Below are positions 9,058-17,154 of a DNA stretch of 52,057 bases, one piece after another. Numbering within the stretch: the stretch's first letter is position 1; each line of letters begins with the position of its first letter. The DNA is from Chromatiales bacterium (GTDB taxonomy: Bacteria > Pseudomonadota > Gammaproteobacteria > Steroidobacterales > Woeseiaceae), in the NCBI GenBank assembly GCA_024679535.1, contig JAIBDF010000005.1, forward strand, positions 1-52,057, written 5' to 3'. The notes beneath the pieces were generated by a model, which was not told where the DNA came from, did not search any database, and was given only the letters and a program-made list of their open reading frames with translations. Made by a program: the position numbers and the translations under genes.

Positions 9058-10152
9058 ATGAAGAGACGAGAGTTCGTAGGCGGCCTGGCGGCCGCTGCAA
9101 GCCTGACGGCCTGCGCCCAGGAGAAGGCCGACTGCACCCAAGCGACCGCAACGGGCGATGAGACGTTCGAGTGGTCCTGTGTGACCTCGTGGCCACCCAG
9201 GTTCCCTGGGCTCGGCATGGCGCCCGAGAACGTCGCTTCGCGGGTGGCAGCGGCATCGAATGGCAGGCTCAAAATCAAGATTTACGGTGCCGGCGAGTTG
9301 GTGCCGGCTTTCGAAGTCTTTGACGCCGTGTCGCGCGGCACCGTCGAGATGGGTCACGGGGCCTCCTACTATCACAAGGGCAAGGTCGACGCTGCGCAGT
9401 TCTTTACCGCGATTCCATTCGGCATGACCAATGCCGAACTCAACGGCTGGCTATACTATGGCGGGGGCCTTGAGCTTTACCGTGAACTCTATGCTCCGTT
9501 CGATCTGGTGCCGTTTCCGACAGGTAATACCGGCGTGCAGATGGGCGGTTGGTTCAACAAGCCAATCGATTCAATCGATGACCTCAAGGGCCTCAAAATG
9601 CGCATCCCTGGCCTCGGCGGAGAGGTCCTCCGGCGTGCTGGCGGAACGCCGGTTACCTTACCCGGCGCCGAAATATTCACCGCGTTGCAAACCGGTGCGA
9701 TCGACGCTACCGAATGGGTTGGCCCCTACAACGACTCATCGTTCGGCCTGCACAAAGCGGCTCGGTACTACTACTACCCGGGCTGGCAGGAGCCGGGTCC
9801 CGGGCTCGAGACAATTATTAATAAGGCGGCATGGGAGTCCCTGCCACCTGACCTGCAGGCAATTGTTGAGACCACGTGCCAGGCCGTCACCACAGACATG
9901 GCGGCTGAATACACAAACGGGAATGCGATGTCGCTCGCCCAGCTGGAGCAGGATGAGAACATCGAGATACGGCCATTCCCGAGGGAAGTGCTGTCACTGC
10001 TGAAGTCGATCACGAATGAGGTCGTGGAAGAGCTCATGGCCAATGACCCGGCATCGGCGAAGATCGGCAAGGCCTACTTTGAGTTCCTTGAAAAAGCGTC
10101 AGCAAACTCACGTCTATCAGAAAAGGCGTACCTGGCTGCCCGCGACTACTGA
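9058..10152 (+). CDS. TRAP transporter substrate-binding lipoprotein (DctP/TakP-like), Tat signal
   Basis: 364 residues. The N-terminus MKRREFVGGLAAAASLTAC combines a twin-arginine motif (RREF) with a lipobox (LTAC, C19), so the protein is probably exported folded by Tat and lipid-anchored on the periplasmic side. The body is a DctP-type extracytoplasmic receptor resembling the TakP branch: 'SWPPRFPGLGMAPE', 'GAGELVPAFEVFDAVSRGTV', and 'GLKMRIPGLGGEVLRRAGG', where the conserved Arg of the family (MRIPG) binds the substrate carboxylate. TakP binds alpha-keto acids; an organic or keto acid is the best guess. Its permease genes dctQM are convergent, ending 34 bp away, rather than in the same operon. 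Confidence 0.9.
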   Translation: MKRREFVGGLAAAASLTACAQEKADCTQATATGDETFEWSCVTSWPPRFPGLGMAPENVASRVAAASNGRLKIKIYGAGELVPAFEVFDAVSRGTVEMGHGASYYHKGKVDAAQFFTAIPFGMTNAELNGWLYYGGGLELYRELYAPFDLVPFPTGNTGVQMGGWFNKPIDSIDDLKGLKMRIPGLGGEVLRRAGGTPVTLPGAEIFTALQTGAIDATEWVGPYNDSSFGLHKAARYYYYPGWQEPGPGLETIINKAAWESLPPDLQAIVETTCQAVTTDMAAEYTNGNAMSLAQLEQDENIEIRPFPREVLSLLKSITNEVVEELMANDPASAKIGKAYFEFLEKASANSRLSEKAYLAARDY

Positions 10153-10186
10153 CGCCAGATGTGCCCGAGCGTGATTGGTCCGAGCC

Positions 10187-11560
10187 TCAGGCGCCGTAGA
10201 TTTTTTCCGGCAACCAGGTAACCAGCTCCGGAAATGCCGCAATCAACAGTAATGCGAACAGCTGGATCGCCACGAACGGAATAGCGCCGCGATAAATTTG
10301 CGCTGTAGACACAGATGGCGGCGCAACACCGCGTAAATAGAACAGCGCGAAGCCGAATGGCGGCGTCAGGAAAGATGTCTGCAAATTGATCGCGATCATT
10401 ATTCCGAGCCAGACAGGATCGATCCCCATTGCGAGCAATACCGGCCCCACGATCGGCACGACCACAAACGTGATTTCTATAAAGTCGAGCACAAAGCCCA
10501 GCAGGAACATAACGAGCATGACCACAATCACCGCACCCACCGCGCCGCCCGGCAGTGATTCCAGAACGGCTCGCACGCCATCGTCACCACCGTAACCGCG
10601 GAAGACGAGGGAAAAGATCGAGGCACCAATGAGAATGAGAAACACCATGCTGCTGATGCGCAGCGTGGATCGCATGATGTCCTGCAGGCGCTCGAGGTTA
10701 AGCTCGTTTCGCAACACGGCGAGAATCAGTGCGCCCATCCCGCCAACACCCGCCGCCTCGGTGGGTGTTGCAAGGCCCTTCAGGATCGACCCGAGAACCG
10801 CAAAGATCAGTATCAGCGGTGGCGCCAGTGCCTTCATCACTTGCAGAAAAGAGACCTGCTCGGCGCCCTCGCGCTGGTGCGGCGGAATCGCCGCTGGACG
10901 GAAGTACGCCAGGCCGAGGATGTAGAGCATGTACAGACCCACAAGCAACAGACCTGGAATGAGCGCACCCGCAAACAGGTCGCCGACAGACACTGTCTTG
11001 GGAGAGAAAACCCCCATCTCCTGCTGTGCCTGCTGGTAGGCGGTTGTCATGACGTCGCCCAGCATGACCAGGATGATAGAAGGCGGAATAATTTGCCCCA
11101 GGGTTCCTGACGCGCAGATCGTTCCCGTCGCGACTTCCGGCGAGTACCCGCGCTTCAGCATCGTGGGCAGCGAGAGAAGCCCCATCGTCACGACGGTCGC
11201 GCCAACAATACCGGTGCTCGCCGCAAGCAACATGCCCACAAGCGTCACGGATATGCCCAGGCCCCCGCGCAGGGTTCCGAACAAGGCGCTGAGCGTCTCC
11301 AGCAGTTCCTCGGCTATCCGCGCTCGTTCAAGGGTGACGCCCATGAAGACAAACAGCGGCACAGCGACGAGCGTTTCGTTGGTCATGATGCCGAACACGC
11401 GGTTTGGCAGACCAAGCAGCAAGGCTTCGTTGAAAGTGCCGCCAATAATGCCGAAGCCGGCAAAAATCAGCGCGGTACCGCCCAGCGTGAAGGCGACGGG
11501 AAAACCCGCCAGCAACACGAGAATGACCGTGACAAAGAGTAATGCGGCAACCCATTCCAT
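10187..11560 (-). CDS. dctM: TRAP transporter large permease DctM
   Basis: 457 residues, about twelve hydrophobic segments, of the DctM family that carries the sodium-coupled transport pathway of TRAP systems. Recognisable features are 'PLFVFMGVTLERARIAEEL' near residue 70, 'GTLGQIIPPSIILVMLGDV' near 150 (the IPPS motif) and 'FLTPPFGFALFYLRGVAP' near 400. Slightly longer than the ~425-residue norm because of a loop around 195-235. It starts 1 bp after dctQ and is the last gene of the trkA-trkH-dctQ-dctM run. Works with the binding protein at 9058. Confidence 0.95.
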   Translation of the reverse strand: MEWVAALLFVTVILVLLAGFPVAFTLGGTALIFAGFGIIGGTFNEALLLGLPNRVFGIMTNETLVAVPLFVFMGVTLERARIAEELLETLSALFGTLRGGLGISVTLVGMLLAASTGIVGATVVTMGLLSLPTMLKRGYSPEVATGTICASGTLGQIIPPSIILVMLGDVMTTAYQQAQQEMGVFSPKTVSVGDLFAGALIPGLLLVGLYMLYILGLAYFRPAAIPPHQREGAEQVSFLQVMKALAPPLILIFAVLGSILKGLATPTEAAGVGGMGALILAVLRNELNLERLQDIMRSTLRISSMVFLILIGASIFSLVFRGYGGDDGVRAVLESLPGGAVGAVIVVMLVMFLLGFVLDFIEITFVVVPIVGPVLLAMGIDPVWLGIMIAINLQTSFLTPPFGFALFYLRGVAPPSVSTAQIYRGAIPFVAIQLFALLLIAAFPELVTWLPEKIYGA

Positions 11561-11561
11561 A

Positions 11562-12071
11562 TCAGCCGCGCCTCAGGGTGTTAAGCGACTTCAGAAATAG
11601 TGATAGCCCCTGCAGCGCAACGGTGATTGGCATCAGCACCACTATCGACTTCAGCATCGGGATCAGCGGGTATGGCAGGCCGCCCGACTCGCGCGACATT
11701 TCGCGAATACTCCACGATTGCCAGACGAATTCGAGCGAGTTCCAGGCAAGGAACAGGCAGAGCGGGAGCAGGAAGATAACGACTCCGATCAGGTCTACCC
11801 ACGCACGACGCTGCACGCTCATCTTTCGATAGAAAATATCAACGCGCACATGCCCTTCATCCTGCAACGTGTACGCCGCGCCCAGCATGAACACGGCCGC
11901 ATGCATCCAGACCACGGACTCCTGCACCCAGATCAAGCCGGCATCAAAGATGTAGCGCATCACCACGACAACGAAGGTGACCGTCACCATAAAAAGGGTA
12001 AACCAGGAGGCCGCGCGACCGACGACCACGCTGGTGCGATCGAGGAGGTTGTCGGAACCAGGCGCGCTCAA
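11562..12071 (-). CDS. dctQ: TRAP transporter small permease DctQ
   Basis: 169 residues with four membrane segments, typical of the small TRAP subunit that packs against DctM. Recognisable segment: 'VVVVMRYIFDAGLIWVQESV', with the conserved Arg-Tyr-x-Phe and W-x-x-E pattern of DctQ. The start used is TTG at 12071, 3 bp after the trkH stop; the first in-frame ATG lies inside the first membrane helix and would truncate it. No good Shine-Dalgarno is seen, which fits translational coupling to trkH. Confidence 0.88.
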   Translation of the reverse strand: MSAPGSDNLLDRTSVVVGRAASWFTLFMVTVTFVVVVMRYIFDAGLIWVQESVVWMHAAVFMLGAAYTLQDEGHVRVDIFYRKMSVQRRAWVDLIGVVIFLLPLCLFLAWNSLEFVWQSWSIREMSRESGGLPYPLIPMLKSIVVLMPITVALQGLSLFLKSLNTLRRG

Positions 12072-12074
12072 GAC

Positions 12075-13526
12075 TCAGGTGCGCCAGAAGGTCGGCGTAA
12101 TCAGAACCAGCAAGGTGAAGATTTCGAGACGTCCCAACAGCATACCTGCAACCGCAATCCACTTGGCCGTGTCGGTTAGATCCATGAAGCCGGACGCGAC
12201 ACCCCCAAGCCCAGGCCCGAGATTGTTCAGGGTGGCGGCCACAGCGGAAAATGCCGTGACCTGATCGAGTCCGGTCGACATCATGGCAAGCAGCATGCCG
12301 CCGAAGACAATTATGTAGACCGAGAAGAAGCCCCAAACGGCTTCCACAACCCGTGACGGCACCGCCTTGTTGCCGAGCTTGACCGGGATCTCCGCGCTTG
12401 GATGTACAAGGCGGGCAATCTCACGCACGCCCTGTTTGTAGACCAACAGCCAGCGGATCACCTTGATGCCGCCTGCTGTGGATCCGGCCGAGCCACCAAT
12501 GAAACTCGCAAAAACGAGCAACGCGGGTAATGCGGCTGGCCAGATAGCGAAGTTCTCGGTGGTGAAGCCGGTTGTCGTGGCGATGGAAACCGACTGGAAC
12601 AGGCCGTCGCGGAAGGTATCGAACGGATCCGCAAAGCCGCGGTAGAGAAACAGCGAGGCGATGACCACGCTGGACAGTACGATCAGGATAAAGCTGTAAG
12701 CGCGGAACTCCTGATCCTGAAAATAGTGCTTGATCGACACGTAGCGCCAGGCGAAAAAGTGCAAAGAAAAATTGATGCCCGCCACAAACATGAAGAACAC
12801 GCAGATCAGATCGATCGACGCGCTATCGAAGGCCGCAATACTTGCGTCGTGCGTCGAGAAGCCACCGATCGCCACCGTTGAGAACGCATGACACAGGGCA
12901 TCGAACCATCCCATGCCCGCGACGCGATAGCCGACCATGCAGGTAATCGTGAATGCAAGATAGACATACCACAGCGCCTTCGCCGTCTCGGTAATTCGCG
13001 GCGTCAGCTTGGTGTCCTTGACCGGTCCCGGCGTCTCTGCGCGGTACAGCTGCATGCCGCCGACACCCAGCATGGGAAGCACCGCGACGGCCAGGACGAT
13101 GATACCCATGCCGCCGAGCCACTGGAGTTGCTGTCGGTAATACAGAATCGAGGCCGGCAGTTCATCTAGGCCGGTCAGCACGGTTGCGCCCGTTGTTGTC
13201 AGCCCGGACATCGACTCGAACACGGCATCCGTAAACGACATCGATAAAACATCAGAGAAAAACAGCGGCGCCGCACCGAAGGTGCCCAGTACCGTCCAGA
13301 ACGCGGCAACGATAAGGAAGCCATCGCGCAATCGCAGGTCTTTCTTCGAGCGATGAACTGGCAACCAGCAAATGAAACCAGCGGAAAGTGTAAGGCCGAA
13401 GCCTTCCACGAACGGCAGCCAGGAGTGGTCGTTATAGTAGATGCTGAATGCGATGGGCGGCAGCATCGTGAGGCTGAACATCATCAGCAGCAAACCGAGA
13501 ATGCGCTGCACGACCGTCCAATTCAT
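12075..13526 (-). CDS. trkH: Trk potassium uptake system, TrkH family membrane subunit
   Basis: 483 residues, E. coli TrkH/TrkG length, polytopic inner-membrane potassium translocation subunit. The four pore-loop regions typical of TrkH are visible: 'GLTTTGATVLTGLDELP' near 108, 'HAFSTVAIGGFSTHDASI' near 215, 'SIATTTGFTTENFAIWP' near 318 and 'NNLGPGLGGVASGF' near 438. 'FIGGSAGSTAGGIKVIR' near 343 is the hallmark segment before the last pore. Located 12 bp after trkA, the gene for its cytoplasmic regulatory subunit, and 3 bp before dctQ. Confidence 0.96.
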   Translation of the reverse strand: MNWTVVQRILGLLLMMFSLTMLPPIAFSIYYNDHSWLPFVEGFGLTLSAGFICWLPVHRSKKDLRLRDGFLIVAAFWTVLGTFGAAPLFFSDVLSMSFTDAVFESMSGLTTTGATVLTGLDELPASILYYRQQLQWLGGMGIIVLAVAVLPMLGVGGMQLYRAETPGPVKDTKLTPRITETAKALWYVYLAFTITCMVGYRVAGMGWFDALCHAFSTVAIGGFSTHDASIAAFDSASIDLICVFFMFVAGINFSLHFFAWRYVSIKHYFQDQEFRAYSFILIVLSSVVIASLFLYRGFADPFDTFRDGLFQSVSIATTTGFTTENFAIWPAALPALLVFASFIGGSAGSTAGGIKVIRWLLVYKQGVREIARLVHPSAEIPVKLGNKAVPSRVVEAVWGFFSVYIIVFGGMLLAMMSTGLDQVTAFSAVAATLNNLGPGLGGVASGFMDLTDTAKWIAVAGMLLGRLEIFTLLVLITPTFWRT

Positions 13527-13538
13527 GAGGTAGTGGTC

Positions 13539-14915
13539 CTACACAAATGAAACGCCGACCTGGAACAGGCTTTCGAGTTTCTCGATCTTGCGCCGGTCGG
13601 TCATGAACAGGATTACGTGGTCGTTTGCCTCGATCACCGTGTCGTGGTGCGCAATAATCACCCTGTCCTTTCGCACGATCGCGACGATGGCGGTGCCCTT
13701 TGGCAATTCAATGTCCTCAATGCTGCGGCCTACAACTTTCGAGTTGTCTTCGTTGCCATGAGCGACTGCCTCCATAGCTTCGGCCGCGCCGCGGCGTAGC
13801 GAATGCACTTTGACCACATCCCCGCGCCTTACGTGCGCGAGCAATGAACCGATCGTTACCTGTTGTGGGGAGATGGCAATGTCGATGCTGCCCGATTCAA
13901 CGAGATCAACGTACGAGGCCCGATTGATCAGCGCCATTGCTTTGTGGGCGCCAAGGCGCTTCGCCAGCATCGAGCTCAGGATGTTGGCTTCTTCCGAGTT
14001 TGTAAGCGCGCAGAACACGTCGACGTTGTCGATATTCTCCTCGAGCAGCAGTTCTTCGTCAGCGGCGTCGCCAACCAGCACGATCGCCTTGTTGAGCTGC
14101 TCGGAAATGACGCGTGCCCGGCTCTGATCGCGCTCGATGATTTTGACCTGGTTTGTTTGTTCCAGTGCCAGTGCGAGCCGGACACCGATGTTGCCACCGC
14201 CGGCGATAACCACACGGCGGACCGGATCCTCAAGGCGCCGGATCTCGCTCATGAAAACCCGGATGTCCTTGCGGTCGGCAATAAAGAAGACTTCATCATC
14301 TTCCTGGATGACGGTATCGCCGTCCGGCAGCATGGCATTGCCATGCCGATAAATCGCCGCGATACGTGCTTCTGAGTTAGGAATGTGATCTTTGAGCGTG
14401 GCAATGCGCTGTCCGACCAGCAGGCCGTCACGATCGGCCCTGACGCCCACCAGGCGCACGCGACCGTCAGCGAAATCCAGCACCTGCGTTGTGCCGGGGT
14501 AGAGAATAAGCTGTTCGACAAACGAACAAACGAGCTGCTCCGGGCTGATGCGAACATCGATTGGAATCGCATCCTGCTTAAACAGCTTGTTGGCATTCAT
14601 ATACTCAGCCGAGCGAATGCGCGCGATTTTCGTAGGTGTACGAAATTGCGTGTAGGCGACCTGACAGGCCACCATGTTGGTTTCGTCGGAGTCGGTCAAC
14701 GCGACGACGATGTCGGCATCGCTGGCACCGGCTCGTTCGAGGACTTCCGGGTAGGCGGCGTGTCCTACGACGGTGCGAATGTCGAGGCGGTCCTGAAGTT
14801 CACGAAGAACCTCGGGCCGCTTGTCGACAACAGTGACTTCATTGGCCTCTTCTCGCGACAGGTGATAGGCCGCGGACGAACCCACCTGACCAGCGCCGAG
14901 GATTAGAATCTTCAT
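13539..14915 (-). CDS. trkA: Trk potassium transporter, NAD-binding regulatory subunit TrkA
   Basis: 458 residues, identical in length to E. coli TrkA. Two tandem RCK units: a first Rossmann domain with GAGQVGSSAAYHLSREE at residues 6-22, a TrkA-C domain at about 130-220, a second Rossmann domain (VIAGGGNIGVRLALALE near 235) and a second TrkA-C domain at the C-terminus. The peripheral membrane ring binds NAD(H)/ATP and gates TrkH. Lies 10 bp downstream of uvrD on the same strand and heads the trk-TRAP run. Confidence 0.97.
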   Translation of the reverse strand: MKILILGAGQVGSSAAYHLSREEANEVTVVDKRPEVLRELQDRLDIRTVVGHAAYPEVLERAGASDADIVVALTDSDETNMVACQVAYTQFRTPTKIARIRSAEYMNANKLFKQDAIPIDVRISPEQLVCSFVEQLILYPGTTQVLDFADGRVRLVGVRADRDGLLVGQRIATLKDHIPNSEARIAAIYRHGNAMLPDGDTVIQEDDEVFFIADRKDIRVFMSEIRRLEDPVRRVVIAGGGNIGVRLALALEQTNQVKIIERDQSRARVISEQLNKAIVLVGDAADEELLLEENIDNVDVFCALTNSEEANILSSMLAKRLGAHKAMALINRASYVDLVESGSIDIAISPQQVTIGSLLAHVRRGDVVKVHSLRRGAAEAMEAVAHGNEDNSKVVGRSIEDIELPKGTAIVAIVRKDRVIIAHHDTVIEANDHVILFMTDRRKIEKLESLFQVGVSFV

Positions 14916-14925
14916 CGCGCGTAGT

Positions 14926-17097
14926 TTACATCAGATCGAGGTTGGCATAACTGAGTACCAGCCATTTTGTGCCGGCGTTCTCAAAATTGACTTCGACCCT
15001 GGCGTGCGCGCCCTGACCCTCGCAATTGAGGATAACGCCGTCACCAAATTTCTTATGGTGAACGCGCTGCCCAAGCCGAATTCCCATGTCGCTGCCAGCG
15101 CTCGTTGCCGCCTGCCCACGCCGCGGAGCCCGAGGCGAATGCAGCGGGCGGGAAACCTGTACACGCGGCCGAACTTCCTCGACATGTTCGTCAGGAATTT
15201 CAGCGATGAAACGCGATGGCTGTGCGAAGTTGTCCATGCCATGCAGGCGGCGCTGCTCGGCATGCGTAATGTAAAGCGATTCTTTGGCGCGGGTGATGCC
15301 GACGTAGCACAGGCGACGTTCTTCCTCGAGCCCATGTGGGTCTGCTATCGAACGCTGATGAGGAAACAGGCCGTCTTCCATGCCACAAATAAAGACGAGT
15401 GGAAACTCCAGGCCCTTGGCCGAGTGCATCGTCATGAGTTGCACACAATCTTCCCAGGCGTCCGCCTGACCTTCACCGGCCTCGAGTGCGGCATGGGCCA
15501 GGAACTCATCGAGTGGCGACATCTCTTCGGCGGGATCGGGCTCGAAACTCTTTGCGGCGCTAACGAGCTCCGCGAGGTTCTCGATGCGCGTCTCACCCTT
15601 CTCACCCTTTTCCTTGCGGAAGAAGTCGGCGAGCCCACTGATGTGGATAACATGATCAACCTGATCGTGCAGATCGAGTCCCTTGGTCTCGCGCCCCATG
15701 CGCTCGATAAGGGACATAAAAGCATTGACCGCATTTGCCGCACGCCCGTTCAGATCGTCGCTGGCAATCGCGCCACCGGCACGCCACATCGAACACGCAT
15801 TGGCGCGCGCGTAGGAACGCATCATGTCGATCGTGCGTGCACCGATACCCCGTGTTGGTTTGTTCACAATGCGCTCGAACGAGCTGTCGTCGTCGCGATT
15901 TGAAATCAGGCGCATGTACGCCAGTGCGTCCTTGATTTCCATGCGCTCGAAGAATCGCAGGCCGCCGTAAACGCGATACGGAATCCGGGCGTTGATCAGG
16001 CCTTCTTCAAGCACTCGTGACTGGGCGTTCGAACGATAGAGGATCGCAGCGTCAGCGCGCAGGTTGCCGTGGTCGATCCAGTCGCGCAGCTTGCCGACCA
16101 CAAAGTCAGACTCGTCGCGCTCGTTATACGCGGAGTAGACCCGGATGGGCTCGCCTTCTGCGCCTTCGGTCCAGAGGTTCTTGCCGAGTCGCGATGCGTT
16201 GTTTGCGATGACGGCGTTGGCCGCATTCAGGATCGTTGCGGTCGAGCGGTAGTTTTGCTCGAGCTTGACGACCCTGGTACCAGGGAAATCTTTTTGAAAC
16301 TGATGAATGTGCTCTACGCGCGCACCGCGCCAGCGATAAATTGACTGGTCGTCATCACCGACGACAAACGGCACGCCGTCACCGCCGGCGAGCAGCCGCA
16401 GCCAGGCGTACTGGATGGCGTTCGTGTCCTGGAATTCGTCGACGAGCAGGTGCTGGAAGCGACGTCGGTAATGTGCCAGCAGCTCTGCGTTGTCACGCAG
16501 CAGTTCATGCGCACGCAACAGCAATTCCGCAAAATCCACGAGCCCGCCGCGCTGGCAGATTTCTTCATAGGATTGGTATAGCGAGATCATCTGTTGACGA
16601 TTCGTGTCACCTTCATCATCCAGATGCTGCGGACGCAGGCCCTCGTCTTTTTGCGCATTGATGAACCACTGAATTTCCTTGGGAGCCCAGCGGCTGTCAT
16701 CGACTTCGAGGCTCTTGAAAAGCCGCTTGATCAGTCGCAGCTGGTCGTCGGAGTCGATGATCTGGAAGCTCTGCGGCAACTTCGCTTCACGCCAGTGGCG
16801 CCGGAGCATGCGATGTGCGAGCCCATGGAAGGTGCCAATCCACAGATGCTGCACGGGCACATGGAGCAGCGCTTCGATACGGTGCCGCATTTCCGCGGCC
16901 GCCTTGTTGGTAAAGGTCACAGCAAGCAGGCTGTGCGGCGATATACCCTCGACGTCGATGAGCCAGGCGGCGCGGTGTACGAGCACACGCGTTTTGCCGC
17001 TGCCGGCGCCGGCGATGATCAGGGCCGGTTCAGCGGGCGCAGTAACCGCCTGACGCTGGGCGTCGTTGAGGTTTTCGAGGATTGGTGTGACGTCCAT
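14926..17097 (-). CDS. uvrD: DNA helicase II UvrD
   Basis: 723 residues (E. coli UvrD 720), an SF1A 3'-5' helicase of nucleotide-excision and mismatch repair. Visible motifs: Q-motif region LNDAQRQAVTAP near 10, Walker A AGAGSGKTRV near 30, motif Ia AVTFTNKAAAEM near 63, motif II VDEFQDTNAIQY near 221, motif III VVGDDDQSIYRWRGA near 246 and motif IV QNYRSTATIL near 284. The C-terminus carries the Tudor-like module LGQRVHHKKFGDGVI near 670, which in E. coli UvrD and PcrA contacts RNA polymerase. Followed closely by trkA. Confidence 0.97.
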   Translation of the reverse strand: MDVTPILENLNDAQRQAVTAPAEPALIIAGAGSGKTRVLVHRAAWLIDVEGISPHSLLAVTFTNKAAAEMRHRIEALLHVPVQHLWIGTFHGLAHRMLRRHWREAKLPQSFQIIDSDDQLRLIKRLFKSLEVDDSRWAPKEIQWFINAQKDEGLRPQHLDDEGDTNRQQMISLYQSYEEICQRGGLVDFAELLLRAHELLRDNAELLAHYRRRFQHLLVDEFQDTNAIQYAWLRLLAGGDGVPFVVGDDDQSIYRWRGARVEHIHQFQKDFPGTRVVKLEQNYRSTATILNAANAVIANNASRLGKNLWTEGAEGEPIRVYSAYNERDESDFVVGKLRDWIDHGNLRADAAILYRSNAQSRVLEEGLINARIPYRVYGGLRFFERMEIKDALAYMRLISNRDDDSSFERIVNKPTRGIGARTIDMMRSYARANACSMWRAGGAIASDDLNGRAANAVNAFMSLIERMGRETKGLDLHDQVDHVIHISGLADFFRKEKGEKGETRIENLAELVSAAKSFEPDPAEEMSPLDEFLAHAALEAGEGQADAWEDCVQLMTMHSAKGLEFPLVFICGMEDGLFPHQRSIADPHGLEEERRLCYVGITRAKESLYITHAEQRRLHGMDNFAQPSRFIAEIPDEHVEEVRPRVQVSRPLHSPRAPRRGQAATSAGSDMGIRLGQRVHHKKFGDGVILNCEGQGAHARVEVNFENAGTKWLVLSYANLDLM

Positions 17098-17154
17098 CTG
17101 GCGCTGACAACCGGGCCTGAAGCCTGCCGGGGAAAGCGCGAAAGTTTAGCAGCA

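Noticed and set aside
16275..16288. Palindrome CCCTGGTACCAGGG in uvrD, similar to the GGTACC repeats.
   Set aside because: It is inside conserved coding sequence and lacks the longer arms of the intergenic elements, so chance is the simplest explanation.
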